Positions 41,386-51,174 are shown, counted from the first letter of the stretch. The stretch is DNA of 64,000 nt from UMGS1696 sp045643285 (GCA_045643285.1 JAZUKN010000014.1:43578-107577); one strand, 5' to 3'. Notes: generated from the sequence alone by a model not told the origin. A program made the numbers and translations.

Positions 41386-41478
41386 AACTGTGCTTTGCCT
41401 CCGGACTTTTATTACGTAATTATTATATAATTATAGACCTTTTTTGATAAAAAGTCAAATATTTACACTGCTTTCATC

Positions 41479-41511
41479 GAAAAAAGAAAGCCGACAGCAC
41501 AGCCGACTTTC
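41479..41511 (-). terminator. Terminator of the uvrC-coaD-flavoprotein operon
   Basis: On the minus strand GAAAGTCGGC and GTCGGCTTTC pair over 10 bp (two wobbles) around TGTGCT, followed by TTTTTTCG, just after the flavoprotein stop. Confidence 0.85.
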
Positions 41512-41518
41512 ATTTTTA

Positions 41519-43477
41519 TTATTCGTACATTTCTTTTTTGCCGAACGCATTGTATACAGTCTCGAACCAGTTGTCAGTCTCGGGTATCGGACGGACGGGA
41601 TCAAAGCGGACGGATGCCGATATTTCCGATGCGTCGTATGCGGTGACGAGTACCTTCGAGCGGTGCGCGGTGTCCGTCTCAACGTTCTCCGGCACTTTTC
41701 CGCCGTCTGTGATGAGGTAAGAGCCGCGCGAGAGTCCGCCGTCGTCGATGTATGCCTCTATTGACGAGAGCATAACGTACCGAGTGACGAGCGTGTCATA
41801 GTTTATCATCAGTTCAACGAGCGCACGTTGATCCTTCGCGCGATTTTCCGAGAAGAACGTGCGTATTTCTTCTCCTATATCCCGTTTAAGTCGCCCGATT
41901 TTTTCGCGATCTCTGATGAACGCCGCACATTCGTCGTAGCGCCTGCCGCCTTTTTTTCGTTCTTCTATGATTTCAGCCGCGTCCGATGCGTTTTCGTCCT
42001 CCGAGAGAAGAGAAGCGACTTTTTCGGCAAATGAAAGGGAAGAATCGAGTCCGTCTGCCGTTTCGGGTGCAGGGACTTTCATCGCCGCGACCTTTTCAGC
42101 CGCACGGAGCGAGCCGACCTGCGTGGAATTGAGCGCAGAGCCGCCCGGACGCTTGATGCCGAACACGCCTGCACATTCGCCGACAGGGTAGAATCCGGGA
42201 AGAGAGGGATTTTCGTACCAAGCCGACACCTCAAGACCGCCGTTGAGATGCTGAGCGCACACGCTTATTTCAAGCATTTCGCGCTCCAGATCTATTCCGT
42301 GATCGAGGTATAGTTTGTACGCCTTTTCGTTCATCTGACGGAGGCGGATTATCGGTGTTTCTCCGAGAGACGAGCAGTTTTTGAGATATTCATAAGCCGT
42401 TTTGCCGACGGTGGATTCGTTCAGTCCGCCGCGCTCTATCGTGGAGGGATTCCGTCTGAAATCCATATACACCCGTCTGCCGCGCTGTACTTCGGCGTAG
42501 ACCGCCATATCGACGAGGGAAGAGCGGCTGTTTTTTGTCAGCTTGTCGGGATCGAACGGCCATTCGTAGCCCTTTGAGAATATCGCGTGGCAGAGTTGAT
42601 CTGCTCCGAAAGTGTCTGAGAGAAATTCGCGCTCAACGCCGTTTTTGTCTACCGAGACGTAACGCGGAATGACCTGCTGATACGAGCCGGACAGATTCCA
42701 GCGGAATTTCAGCGACGCGATGCCGTACTGTGATTCTGTAAGATTAGCCGCCGTTGCGCCTGCCATAAGAGGTGCGCCGAGCGAGCAGTTCTGACTTTCG
42801 GGATAAACAGAGCAGGTGTAGACCGCAGACGGTCCGCCTGTCGCCCAGATCACCGCACCGGCGAGTATGACGCACAGCCCGGCTTTGTTGTCGTCCGTCA
42901 CTGCGCTGTCGGAGATGCACACGATTCCGCACGCTCTGCCGTCTTTTTTGAGGACTTCGACTGCGCGGTAGCCGTCGAGCATCGGCACAGATGAAGAACG
43001 CGCGGCTCTTTCGAGTGCCTCTGTCATATATTTTGAGGTCAGCGGACCGCACGAGGTCGCGCGCATATATTCGTCGTGGTCTGTTCTGTAGCCGGTGTAT
43101 TCGCCGAATCTGTCATGCGGAAACGGCACGCCGAGCGAAACGAGACGGAAAAAAACGCGGAGAGAGCCTGCCGCTTCGGTAATGGCAAGATCGCCGTGCA
43201 TCGAGCCGCACGCGAAGTAGTCCTCCGCCATTTTCCTCGCGCTGTCGGGAATGTTCACCGCCGTCGAGAGCTTGTAGTACGTCTGTTTGTCGGAGCCTGT
43301 GTTGCGCGACGTTCCCATGTTCATGCCTTCGGTGACGAGCAGAACGCCGCCCATGTAATCCTTGTCGTTTTCGAGTGCGAGAGCCGCCGAAAAAGCCGCC
43401 GCGCCGCTTCCGACAACGACTGCGCCGACTCTCATGACAGGGCAGACGGACGAGCCGATTTTTACTGTATTGTTCAT
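41519..43477 (-). CDS. FAD-dependent oxidoreductase, fumarate reductase/L-aspartate oxidase-like
   Basis: A 652-residue flavoprotein of the FAD-binding-2 family. The N-terminal FAD motif is AVVVGSGAAAFSAALALE. GGVLLVTEGMNMGTSRNTGSDKQTYY is the region where succinate dehydrogenase-like proteins bind FAD. GGLEVSAWYENPSLPGFYPVGECAGVFG and RPGGSALNSTQVGSLRAAE are the C-terminal FAD/substrate motifs. No membrane partner or iron-sulfur subunit is adjacent, and the substrate is unknown. The start overlaps the stop of coaD by 4 nt (ATGA), so its translation is coupled to coaD. Confidence 0.85.
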   Translation of the reverse strand: MNNTVKIGSSVCPVMRVGAVVVGSGAAAFSAALALENDKDYMGGVLLVTEGMNMGTSRNTGSDKQTYYKLSTAVNIPDSARKMAEDYFACGSMHGDLAITEAAGSLRVFFRLVSLGVPFPHDRFGEYTGYRTDHDEYMRATSCGPLTSKYMTEALERAARSSSVPMLDGYRAVEVLKKDGRACGIVCISDSAVTDDNKAGLCVILAGAVIWATGGPSAVYTCSVYPESQNCSLGAPLMAGATAANLTESQYGIASLKFRWNLSGSYQQVIPRYVSVDKNGVEREFLSDTFGADQLCHAIFSKGYEWPFDPDKLTKNSRSSLVDMAVYAEVQRGRRVYMDFRRNPSTIERGGLNESTVGKTAYEYLKNCSSLGETPIIRLRQMNEKAYKLYLDHGIDLEREMLEISVCAQHLNGGLEVSAWYENPSLPGFYPVGECAGVFGIKRPGGSALNSTQVGSLRAAEKVAAMKVPAPETADGLDSSLSFAEKVASLLSEDENASDAAEIIEERKKGGRRYDECAAFIRDREKIGRLKRDIGEEIRTFFSENRAKDQRALVELMINYDTLVTRYVMLSSIEAYIDDGGLSRGSYLITDGGKVPENVETDTAHRSKVLVTAYDASEISASVRFDPVRPIPETDNWFETVYNAFGKKEMYE

Positions 43478-43962
43478 TTTTTGCCCTCTTTGAATGTTTT
43501 TATCATCTCCGCACAGCCGTCAGGCACGGAATCCGTGAGATCACAGCCGTATTTTATCAGCTCGCGGACGTAAGTCGACGAGATCATCGAAAGGGACGGA
43601 GAGGACGGCAGGATCACTGTTTCAAGCTCGCCGTCAAACCGCTTCATTATCGCCGCAAGATCGTTTTCGTAGTCGAAATCGGACGCATTTCTCGCGCCGC
43701 GGACTATGTACTTTGCACCGACGGAGTGAGCAGCTTCCGATGCAAGACCGTACCACTGTATAACGGAGACGTTGCTCATTTTTTCGACTGCCTTTTCACA
43801 GAGTGCGAGCCGCTCTTCTGCCGAAAACATACCGCCCGACTTTTCGCCGTTCGAGAGAATGACGACAAAAACCTCGTCAAAAATCTCTGAGGCACGGCGT
43901 ATATGATCTGCGTGTCCTGCGGTGACGGGGTCGAAACTGCCCGTGATTATCGCTTTTTTCAT
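43474..43962 (-). CDS. coaD: Pantetheine-phosphate adenylyltransferase
   Basis: This enzyme catalyses the fourth step of coenzyme A synthesis. At 163 residues it is of normal length. The nucleotidyltransferase signature GSFDPVTAGHADHIRRA contains the TxGH motif, YIVRGARNASDFDYENDLA gives the substrate-binding RxxxD segment, and MISSTYVREL is the ISSTxVR motif. The ATG at 43962 gives the family start MKKAIITGSF; a frame 45 nt longer is less likely. It lies between rsmD and the flavoprotein gene in one operon. Confidence 0.95.
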   Translation of the reverse strand: MKKAIITGSFDPVTAGHADHIRRASEIFDEVFVVILSNGEKSGGMFSAEERLALCEKAVEKMSNVSVIQWYGLASEAAHSVGAKYIVRGARNASDFDYENDLAAIMKRFDGELETVILPSSPSLSMISSTYVRELIKYGCDLTDSVPDGCAEMIKTFKEGKK

Positions 43963-44003
43963 AGCTGGAATTATCCTTTCTGCCACTTGATGCGGCAAGG
44001 GAT

Positions 44004-44633
44004 TCATTCTTCGACCTTTGCAGAGAGCAAAGTTATTCTCGTTCTGCCGTAGAGCGCGGATTTGAGAACGGTAAACTTGTCTTCAAGCTCCTCGCTGCCG
44101 CCGAAAACGTCTTTCAGAATCATTTCGTGATTCAGTTCTTCGTCTTTTCTCGCGCGTTTTGCCTTAACGGGTATCTCGCAGTCGGATTCGCATACGATGA
44201 CCGCGCCGACGCTTAAAATATCAGCCGTCGAAATGGCTTTGAGGGACGACGTGAGCAGTCCCGTGTTGTACGGCGGATCAAGGAAAACGATGTCGTATTT
44301 GTCGCGTCCGGCGGCGCCTCTGATGAACGAGGTGTAGTCTGCGGCGGAAATGCGGCATTTTTCGTAAAGATGCGTCTTCTTTGCGTTTGCTGTGATGATC
44401 GCAACGGCGTCGCGCGACTGGTCGATGAGCGTAGCTCTTGCCGCACCGCGGGACAGTGCTTCAAGTGCGAGCTGACCGCTTCCGGCGAAAAGATCGAGAA
44501 CGGCGCGTCCCTCGATGTCGAACTGTATCATCGAAAAGACCGCTTCTTTTACCTTGTCAGTCGTCGGACGGGTGATTTCTCCTTCGAGTGCATCGAGCTT
44601 TGTGCCTCTTGCGCTTCCTGTAATAACTCTCAT
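44004..44633 (-). CDS. rsmD: 16S rRNA (guanine(966)-N(2))-methyltransferase
   Basis: A 209-residue SAM-dependent enzyme that methylates G966 of 16S rRNA. MRVITGSARGTKLDALEG at the start and ITRPTTDKVKEAVFSMIQ are family hallmarks. The SAM site is AVLDLFAGSGQLALEALSRG and the catalytic motif is FLDPPYNTGLL (DPPY near residue 120). The length is slightly above the usual ~185-200. It starts 3 nt after uvrC. rsmD-coaD adjacency is common in Firmicutes. Confidence 0.95.
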   Translation of the reverse strand: MRVITGSARGTKLDALEGEITRPTTDKVKEAVFSMIQFDIEGRAVLDLFAGSGQLALEALSRGAARATLIDQSRDAVAIITANAKKTHLYEKCRISAADYTSFIRGAAGRDKYDIVFLDPPYNTGLLTSSLKAISTADILSVGAVIVCESDCEIPVKAKRARKDEELNHEMILKDVFGGSEELEDKFTVLKSALYGRTRITLLSAKVEE

Positions 44634-44636
44634 AAA

Positions 44637-46553
44637 TTAACCTTTCTTTGTGTCGGGTTTATTTTCGTTGTTTCTGAAATATTCGTATACCGCACGCGCG
44701 TCCGGCTCCGTTATCCCTTTCGTGAAACCGAGAGATGCAAGGTCGGCGTTCTTTACTGCCGTAAGAGAACCGAAATGTGCGAGCAGTGCTTTTGCCTTTG
44801 TCGGACCGATGCCCGGTATTTTTTCGAGCGTGGAGTGGCGAAGAGTCTTGCGCTTTGCTCCCGTCATACGCCCGACGGAATAGCGGTGGACTTCCTCCTG
44901 TATGCCGTATATCAGTCGGAAAACGTCGGCGTGACGCGCGATGTTTATCTCCTGTTCACCGTCGGTCAGAGTGCGCGTCTTGTGATGCTCGTCCTTTACC
45001 ATGCCGAACACCGGAATGTCGTATCCTTTTTCGGCGAGCAGTGCTTTTATTACGGAGACGTGTCCTTTGCCGCCGTCGAGAAGCAGCAGATCGGGGTACA
45101 CCGCCATTGAGTCGCCCTCAACACCGATGTGATCGAGCCGACGTGAAACGGCTTCCGTCATCGCGGCGTAGTCGTCCTGCCCGTCAGTCGAGCGGATGCC
45201 GAACGTGCGGTATTCGCTTTTTTTCATCTTTCCGCCTACCGCAACGACCATTCCGCAGGTGATATGCTCGTCGCCGAGGTTAGAAATATCGTACGCTTCG
45301 ATCCGCTCCGGCAGGACTTCGAGCGAGAGCAGGGACGCAAGGTTCACAAGGGTTCTTTCGTCGTCCTTTTCGCGCTTTGCGGAGTTTTCGGAGTGGTGAG
45401 CCGCATCCGTCACCGCCATATCGCAGAGATAACGGGACGCGCCTTTCTTCGGAGTTTTCAGATATACGCGGTGTCCGGCTCTTTCTGTGAGATAATCGGC
45501 GAGCAGGAGCCTGTCGTGTTCGGGTATCTCGAACGAGAGCAGTATCTCCGACGGGATATATTCACGCGACTGATAAAGCGACATGATGAACGCGCCGAGC
45601 GGTGTGTCTCCGTCGTCTCCGTCGTCCGTCTGTTCGGTGTAAGGTGTGATCTCGTCGCCGCCGAAGAGAAAATGTTCGCTGTCGGCGATGTAGCCCGAGC
45701 GAATGTAGAAGACCGTGGCACAGTCGCGGAACTTCACGCTGTCGTCGCTGTAGTGGGTGAGGTGCAGACCGATGACGTCGCACTCAACGTCGGGAGAGCC
45801 GACTGCCTTTTGACGCTCGCCGAGCCGTTTTATGCTGTCGATAGCGTCGCGGTACTTTGCGGCTTCCTCAAATTCGAGCGCATCGGATGCGCGCCTCATT
45901 TTTTCGCCGAGCGAGACGATAACGTCCCGTGTGCCGCCGCGGAGAATGTCAGCTGCACGGTCGATAGCGTCGCGGTATTCTTCGGGCGTGACCTTTCCCG
46001 TACACGGTCCCATACATCGCCCGATCTGGTAGTATACGCACGGCCGCTCTTTGCCGATCTCTTCGGGAAATTCGCGTTTGCACGACGGTATGCCGAGCGT
46101 TCGTTCGATCTCGTTGATCGCGGTGAAGACCGTAGACGTTGACGAATACGGACCAAAGTAGAGCGAGCCGTCCGGCACTCTTTTTCTCGTCATCGTGATG
46201 CGCGGATATTCGGCTTTGACGTTGATTTTGATATACGGGTACGATTTTGCATCCTTGAGCTTGATGTTGTATTTCGGCGTGTATTGCTTTATGAGGCTGT
46301 TTTCGAGCGCGAGGGCTTCCATTTCGGTGTCGCAGTTGACGAATCGGAAATCGTGTACGTTCGCCGCCATTTTCGCGGTTTTCGCGTTGTGCGAGCCGTG
46401 AAAATACTGCGAAACTCTGTCTCTGAGCGAGCGCGACTTGCCGACGTAGATGACTTTTCCGCTCTCGTTTTCCATGATATAAACGCCCGGAGAGCGAGGA
46501 AGTGCTGCCGCTTTTTCGCGCAGATATACGATATTCTTCGATAATTCTTCCAT
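44637..46553 (-). CDS. uvrC: Excinuclease ABC subunit C
   Basis: A 638-residue nucleotide-excision-repair nuclease. The N-terminal GIY-YIG domain (residues ~15-95) shows SPGVYIMENESGKVIYVGKS and makes the 3' incision. YQIGRCMGPCTGKVT is the conserved Cys segment. A UVR motif for UvrB contact follows near residue 205. The RNase H-like C-terminal half (YDISNLGDEHITCGMVV, PDLLLLDGGKGHV) makes the 5' incision, and helix-hairpin-helix LEKIPGIGPTKAKALLAHFG binds DNA. It leads the operon uvrC-rsmD-coaD-flavoprotein. Confidence 0.97.
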   Translation of the reverse strand: MEELSKNIVYLREKAAALPRSPGVYIMENESGKVIYVGKSRSLRDRVSQYFHGSHNAKTAKMAANVHDFRFVNCDTEMEALALENSLIKQYTPKYNIKLKDAKSYPYIKINVKAEYPRITMTRKRVPDGSLYFGPYSSTSTVFTAINEIERTLGIPSCKREFPEEIGKERPCVYYQIGRCMGPCTGKVTPEEYRDAIDRAADILRGGTRDVIVSLGEKMRRASDALEFEEAAKYRDAIDSIKRLGERQKAVGSPDVECDVIGLHLTHYSDDSVKFRDCATVFYIRSGYIADSEHFLFGGDEITPYTEQTDDGDDGDTPLGAFIMSLYQSREYIPSEILLSFEIPEHDRLLLADYLTERAGHRVYLKTPKKGASRYLCDMAVTDAAHHSENSAKREKDDERTLVNLASLLSLEVLPERIEAYDISNLGDEHITCGMVVAVGGKMKKSEYRTFGIRSTDGQDDYAAMTEAVSRRLDHIGVEGDSMAVYPDLLLLDGGKGHVSVIKALLAEKGYDIPVFGMVKDEHHKTRTLTDGEQEINIARHADVFRLIYGIQEEVHRYSVGRMTGAKRKTLRHSTLEKIPGIGPTKAKALLAHFGSLTAVKNADLASLGFTKGITEPDARAVYEYFRNNENKPDTKKG

Positions 46554-46564
46554 AAAGCACCCGT

Positions 46565-46606
46565 AAAAAACGAAGCGAGGGTAAACTGTGATACCCCCGC
46601 TCGGAT
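46565..46606 (-). terminator. Terminator between the HPr gene and uvrC
   Basis: On the minus strand AGCGGGGGTA and TTACCCTCGCT form a stem, followed by TCGTTTTTT. It ends the HPr transcript just before uvrC. Confidence 0.8.
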
Positions 46607-46632
46607 TCTGGCTTTTATTCTATATTGTTGTC

Positions 46633-46896
46633 TTATTCAGCAAAGCCGCTGTCGATGAGGGTTGCAAGACCTTCAAGTGCTTCGCTTTCGTCGTCGCCGT
46701 CAGCGATAAGCGTGATGCTCATACCCTTGATGATGCCGAGGGAGAGAACGCCGAGCAGAGATTTTGCGTTTACTCTGCGGTCGTCTTTTTCGACCCAGAT
46801 GGAGCTTTTGAAGGAATTTGCCTTCTGAATGAAGAAAGTAGCCGGACGTGCGTGGAGACCGACACTGTTCTTTATTGTAACGTCGCGTGTAATCAT
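46633..46896 (-). CDS. ptsH: Phosphocarrier protein HPr
   Basis: An 87-residue HPr. The phosphorylation site GLHARPATF puts the catalytic His at residue 15, and NAKSLLGVLSLGI puts the regulatory Ser at residue 46. This Ser is the target of the HPr kinase encoded at 56684-57634, so catabolite control through P-Ser-HPr is likely. No EI or EII genes are in the window. GGAGTGA precedes the ATG at 46896; a 72-nt longer frame is unsupported. Confidence 0.96.
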   Translation of the reverse strand: MITRDVTIKNSVGLHARPATFFIQKANSFKSSIWVEKDDRRVNAKSLLGVLSLGIIKGMSITLIADGDDESEALEGLATLIDSGFAE

Positions 46897-47039
46897 ATTT
46901 TTCACTCCGAATAATTTGATAATAATTTCTGTCAGCGAGGCGGCATACACAGGCACACCTCTGTTCATACAGATATTATACCAAATTACAAGGATTAAAT
47001 CAATAGATTTGCAATATTTTTTTCTGTCATGTTGAACAA

Positions 47040-47625
47040 CAAGTTGGACGCGGTGCGTGCGCAGTCACGCGAATTTGCACAAACTGCACGGCTTTGCGCG
47101 AAACACACGGCTACGCGCTATACCACACCTTTCAACCGTAGGGGAGACCATCGGTCTCCAGTCGAACGAGCGTGAGCTTTCTTTATATCGGCAAAAGGAA
47201 GAAAACGACTTACGTCGTTTTCAATTTCATTATTTTGTCCTGACGGACGGTCCATAAGGAGTCCTTTCGCGGACTCCTTATGAATCCACACGACCAAAGG
47301 GGAAGGGACTTCGTCCTATTCCCCTCTGGACTCCCTTTGTTACAAAGCGACTGCGACGTTATCGAAGATTTAGATCGTTAATAATAGCGCGCTGCCGCTC
47401 ATTACAAAGTAAAACGTAGTCGTTAATAAATGATAAGATGAGCATAAGTCTTGCATTCACTCTGCAACAAAGGGGTTCTTAGGGGGAATAGAGCGGAGCG
47501 ACCTTCCCCCTAAGTCGTGTGAATTCACAAAGAGTCCGCGAAAGGACTCTTTGTGCGCCCCACGCGTAGTGGTAATCAATTTGAAAACACGAAGTGTTTT
47601 CTTCCTTAGTTTTCTTCAATAAAGA
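47040..47625. repeat. Long composite dispersed repeat
   Basis: This non-coding copy of the family at 19.1-19.8 kb is arranged around the ~170-bp core (47321-47488), which is bounded by related inverted ends (GGACTCCCTTTGTTACA and CAACAAAGGGGTTC). GAAAACGACTTACGTC-type and GAAAACACGAAGTGTTTTC hairpins stand near the two ends (47207 and 47584) in opposite orientation. Between them are GGAGACCATCGGTCTCC, an AAGGAGTCC ... GGACTCCTT hairpin (47258-47282) and an AGAGTCC ... GGACTCT hairpin (47530-47552). No gene is visible. Confidence 0.75.
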
Positions 47626-47640
47626 AAAAAGTGAAAGATA

Positions 47641-47681
47641 AACCGTGGGTGCAAGTTTTTTCTTCACCCACGGTTTTTTCG
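47641..47681 (-). terminator. Terminator downstream of ileS
   Basis: AACCGTGGGTG and CACCCACGGTT form an 11-bp stem with T-rich sequence on both sides, 7 nt after the ileS stop. Confidence 0.82.
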
Positions 47682-47687
47682 TTAAGT

Positions 47688-50600
47688 TTATGCTTTTTCT
47701 ATCATGATCGTCACGTCTTCTCCGTTGATGCTCCAATCCTTGGTGCATCCGACGAGCGACTGTACAAGCTCGTCACACAGTACGGCTGTGCAGAACGTCT
47801 TCTCGTCTGCCTTGACGTATCCGATCACCTTTTCGCTTCCGCTGATTGCGACCTTGATGTGATCCGTCACAACGAACGAATGGCTTTCGTCGCCCTCTTT
47901 TCTCATCTGCTGGACTTTCGAGATCACTTCGCGCACAAATCCCTCGGCGATAAGCTCGTCTGTAAGATTCGTGTCAAGCGCAACTGCGATGCCGTTGTCG
48001 GCGACGGAGAAATATCCCTCTTTCTGCTTTACTTCGATGAGCAGGTCGCCTTCTTCGAGCGCGATCTCGTTTCCGTCTATCGTGAGATGAACGGCACCTG
48101 TCGATTTCAGCTCATCCATGGCGGCGTTGCCGTCGAAGTCGTCCGCCTGGAGCGTCGCACGGATGCCTCCGAGGAGCTTTCCGTACTTCGGACCGACTGT
48201 CTTGAGGTTCGGCTTGAACGAATAGGACGAAAGCGCGGACATATCGTCGACGAAGCGGACTTCTTTAACGTTCAGCTCGTCGCGGATTATATCGGAATAG
48301 AACGAATCGAGCTTTGCCTGGCAGTTGACGGACATCGACGCGAGCGGCTGACGTGTCTTGAGGTTTGCGCCGTTGCGTGCGGCACGTCCGAGGACTACTA
48401 TATCGACGACTGTCTTCATGCTGTCTTCGAGATTTTTGTCGATCATCGAAAGATCGGCTTCGGGAAATGTGCAGAGATGTACGGACACCGGCGCTGTCCT
48501 GTCGACGGAGCCTACGAGGTTGCGGTAGATATCGTCTGCCATGAACGGGATCATCGGAGCCGCCACTTTTGAAATCGTGACGAGGCAGGTGTAGAGCGTC
48601 ATATAAGCCGCGATCTTGTCGTCCGTCATATCGGTTACCCAGTAGCGTTCACGAGAGCGGCGGACGTACCAGTTTGAGAGCTCGTCAACAAATTCCGCAA
48701 GTGCGCGTGCGGCTTCGGGGATGCGGTAGTGTGAGAGGTTGTCGTCGACCGCGCCGATAGTTGAATTGAGGACGGAGAGGATATATTTGTCCATTACGGA
48801 CAGAGCGCATTTTTTAAGCTCGTACTTTGTCGGATCGAACGAGTCGATCTCGGCGTAGAGAACGTAGAACGCATAAGTGTTCCAGAGCGTGCCGAGGAAT
48901 TTCGCCTGACCTTCCTTTACTGCCTTTCCGGAGAAACGGGACGGCAGCCACGGAGCGGAGTTCGTGTAGAAGTACCAACGGATAGCATCTGCGCCGTATG
49001 TGTTCAGCGCGTCGAACGGGTCAACAGCGTTGCCCTTCGATTTCGACATTTTCTGACCGTTTTCGTCCTGAACGTGACCGAGAACGATGACGTTCTTGTA
49101 AGGTGCCTTGTCAAAGAGAAGCGTGGAGATCGCCATGAGAGAATGAAACCAACCGCGCGTCTGGTCTACGGCTTCGGAGATGAAGTCTGCCGGGAACTGC
49201 GCTTCAAAGAGATCCTTGTTCTCGAACGGATAGTGGTGCTGTGCAAACGGCATCGAGCCGGAGTCGAACCAGCAGTCTAGGACTTCGGGAACGCGGTGCA
49301 TCTCGCCGCCGCACTTCGGGCATTTGATCGTCACTGCGTCGATGTAGGGGCGGTGAAGCTCGATCTCGTCAGGGCAGTTCGAGGACATTTCTTTCAGTTC
49401 TGCAACAGAGCCGACGGAATGGAAGTGACCGCACTGGCACTGCCAAATGTTGAGCGGAGTACCCCAATAGCGGTTACGGGAGATAGCCCAGTCCTGGATG
49501 TTTTCGAGCCAGTTGCCGAAGCGTCCCTTGCCGATGGATTCGGGGATCCAGTTTACGGTGTTGTTGTTCTTTATGAGGTTGTCGCGGACTGCCGTTTCGC
49601 GGATGTACCACGATTCGCGCGCGTAGTAGATGAGCGGAGTGTCGCATCTCCAGCAGTGCGGATATTCGTGCTCGAATTTCGGTGCGTCGAAGAGCTTGCC
49701 CTGCTTCTTGAGGTCATCGAGGACGAACGGATCGGCTTCCTTGACGAACTTTCCGGCGTACGGTGTGTCGGCAGTCATGTTGCCCTTGGAGTCGACGAAC
49801 TGAACGAACGGCAGACCGTATTTCGTGCAGACGCGGTTGTCATCTTCACCGAATGCGGGAGCCATGTGAACGATACCGGTACCGTCGTCCATTGTGACGT
49901 AGTTGTCGCAGGTGACGAAGTGAGCTTTCTTGTTCTGCGCCTTTGCCGCGTTGCCTGCACATTCATAAAGCGGCTCGTATTCGGCGTATTCAAGCTCCTT
50001 GCCCTTGTATTCTTCGACTATTTCATAAGCCGGAGCGTCGTCCGTTTTCAGCTTGCCGAGGACTGTGTCGAGCAGAGCTTTCGCCATGATATATGTGTAT
50101 CCGTCGGCGGCGTTGACCTTTGCGTAAGTCTCATCGGGGTTGACGCAGAGCGCGAGGTTTGACGGAAGCGTCCACGGCGTCGTCGTCCATGCGAGGAAGT
50201 ATACGTCTTCGCCTTTTTTCTTGAAGCGGACGACTGCCGAGCGTTCTTTTACGGTCTTGTAGCCCTGTGCAACTTCCTGTGCGGAGAGGGGAGTACCGCA
50301 GCGAGGACAGTACGGAACGATCTTGAAGCCCTTGTAGAGCAGTCCTTTGTTCCAGATCTCCTTGAGCGCCCACCACTCGGATTCGATATAGCTGTTGTCG
50401 TATGTGACGTAGGGATGCTCCATATCAGCCCAGAAGCCTACTGTGCCGGAGAAGTCCTCCCACATTCCCTTGTACTTCCATACGGATTCCTTGCACTGGT
50501 TGATGAACGGCTCAAGACCGTACTGCTCGATCTGATCCTTGCCGTCGAGTCCGAGTTTCTTTTCGACTTCGATCTCTACGGGCAGACCGTGCGTGTCCCA

Positions 50601-50852
50601 GCCTGCTTTACGCGGAACGTCCTGTCCCTTCATCCAGTGGTAACGCGGGATCATATCCTTGATGACTCGCGTAAGGACGTGACCGATGTGCGGCTTGCCG
50701 TTAGCTGTCGGCGGTCCGTCGTAGAACGTATATGTGGGACGTCCTGCGCTCTCGGCGAGCTGTTTTTTGAAGATGTCGTTTTGTTTCCAGAATTCGAGCG
50801 TCTCGCGTTCGCGGTCGACGAAATTCATGTTTGTGCTGACTTTCTTGTACAT
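47688..50852 (-). CDS. ileS: Isoleucine--tRNA ligase (long, eukaryotic-like type)
   Basis: This enzyme charges tRNA-Ile. The 1054 residues match the longer IleS2-like class, which in some bacteria is less sensitive to mupirocin. HIGH is at residues 55-58 (KPHIGHVL) and KMSKSKGN near residue 602. The editing domain has WTTTPWTLPSNLAL. CPRCGTPL (about residue 185) and CPKCGGEMH supply metal-binding cysteines. CGGAGGAAGT precedes the ATG. Expression is controlled by a T-box leader. Class assignment rests on length and motif spacing. Confidence 0.97.
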   Translation of the reverse strand: MYKKVSTNMNFVDRERETLEFWKQNDIFKKQLAESAGRPTYTFYDGPPTANGKPHIGHVLTRVIKDMIPRYHWMKGQDVPRKAGWDTHGLPVEIEVEKKLGLDGKDQIEQYGLEPFINQCKESVWKYKGMWEDFSGTVGFWADMEHPYVTYDNSYIESEWWALKEIWNKGLLYKGFKIVPYCPRCGTPLSAQEVAQGYKTVKERSAVVRFKKKGEDVYFLAWTTTPWTLPSNLALCVNPDETYAKVNAADGYTYIMAKALLDTVLGKLKTDDAPAYEIVEEYKGKELEYAEYEPLYECAGNAAKAQNKKAHFVTCDNYVTMDDGTGIVHMAPAFGEDDNRVCTKYGLPFVQFVDSKGNMTADTPYAGKFVKEADPFVLDDLKKQGKLFDAPKFEHEYPHCWRCDTPLIYYARESWYIRETAVRDNLIKNNNTVNWIPESIGKGRFGNWLENIQDWAISRNRYWGTPLNIWQCQCGHFHSVGSVAELKEMSSNCPDEIELHRPYIDAVTIKCPKCGGEMHRVPEVLDCWFDSGSMPFAQHHYPFENKDLFEAQFPADFISEAVDQTRGWFHSLMAISTLLFDKAPYKNVIVLGHVQDENGQKMSKSKGNAVDPFDALNTYGADAIRWYFYTNSAPWLPSRFSGKAVKEGQAKFLGTLWNTYAFYVLYAEIDSFDPTKYELKKCALSVMDKYILSVLNSTIGAVDDNLSHYRIPEAARALAEFVDELSNWYVRRSRERYWVTDMTDDKIAAYMTLYTCLVTISKVAAPMIPFMADDIYRNLVGSVDRTAPVSVHLCTFPEADLSMIDKNLEDSMKTVVDIVVLGRAARNGANLKTRQPLASMSVNCQAKLDSFYSDIIRDELNVKEVRFVDDMSALSSYSFKPNLKTVGPKYGKLLGGIRATLQADDFDGNAAMDELKSTGAVHLTIDGNEIALEEGDLLIEVKQKEGYFSVADNGIAVALDTNLTDELIAEGFVREVISKVQQMRKEGDESHSFVVTDHIKVAISGSEKVIGYVKADEKTFCTAVLCDELVQSLVGCTKDWSINGEDVTIMIEKA

Positions 50853-50899
50853 ACTTCCTCCGATTGATTTATATAATTTTTATTATACCCTGAAAAACA

Positions 50900-51140
50900 A
50901 AAAAGTCCCGACAGTCCGGGACAGATTTACTGCTATACCACTCGCACCTACGATACGTTTCCGCTGTAACGGTCGGAATCCGTCAACGGCTGAGGCGAAA
51001 TCGCGTTCACCGTGAAGCTCAGGAGTGATTTTCGTGCGCTTTGTCGCTCCGGCTCTCACCATAGTGCCGTCTCTCTTTGCCGAACGCCGCGCCTACTCTT
51101 TCCGTCAAGGCTTTGATTTTTATTGAAAAAACTGAACTGA
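50900..51140 (-). promoter_or_regulatory. T-box riboswitch (isoleucine) of ileS
   Basis: The minus-strand leader shows T-box landmarks: GAGTAGG near the start of stem I, GGTGAGAGCCGG, then GAAAATCACTCCTGAGC where ATC (51029-51027) sits at the specifier position and codes Ile. The T-box segment GAGTGGTATAGCAG (about 50943-50930) would bind the uncharged tRNA end. The terminator GTCCCG-GACTGT-CGGGAC with TTTTTT lies at 50922-50899. Uncharged tRNA-Ile should favour antitermination and raise ileS expression. Confidence 0.9.
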
Positions 51141-51145
51141 CATAT

Positions 51146-51174
51146 ATTTTATCACGTACGTGAGGGTTTGTCAA
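51146..51174 (-). promoter_or_regulatory. Promoter of the ileS T-box leader
   Basis: On the minus strand TTGACA (51174-51169), a 17-nt spacer and TAAAAT (51151-51146). Confidence 0.87.

Noticed and set aside
47040..47625. Insertion sequence with transposase
   Set aside because: The region has repeat ends but no open frame with transposase features; it is at most a non-autonomous element.
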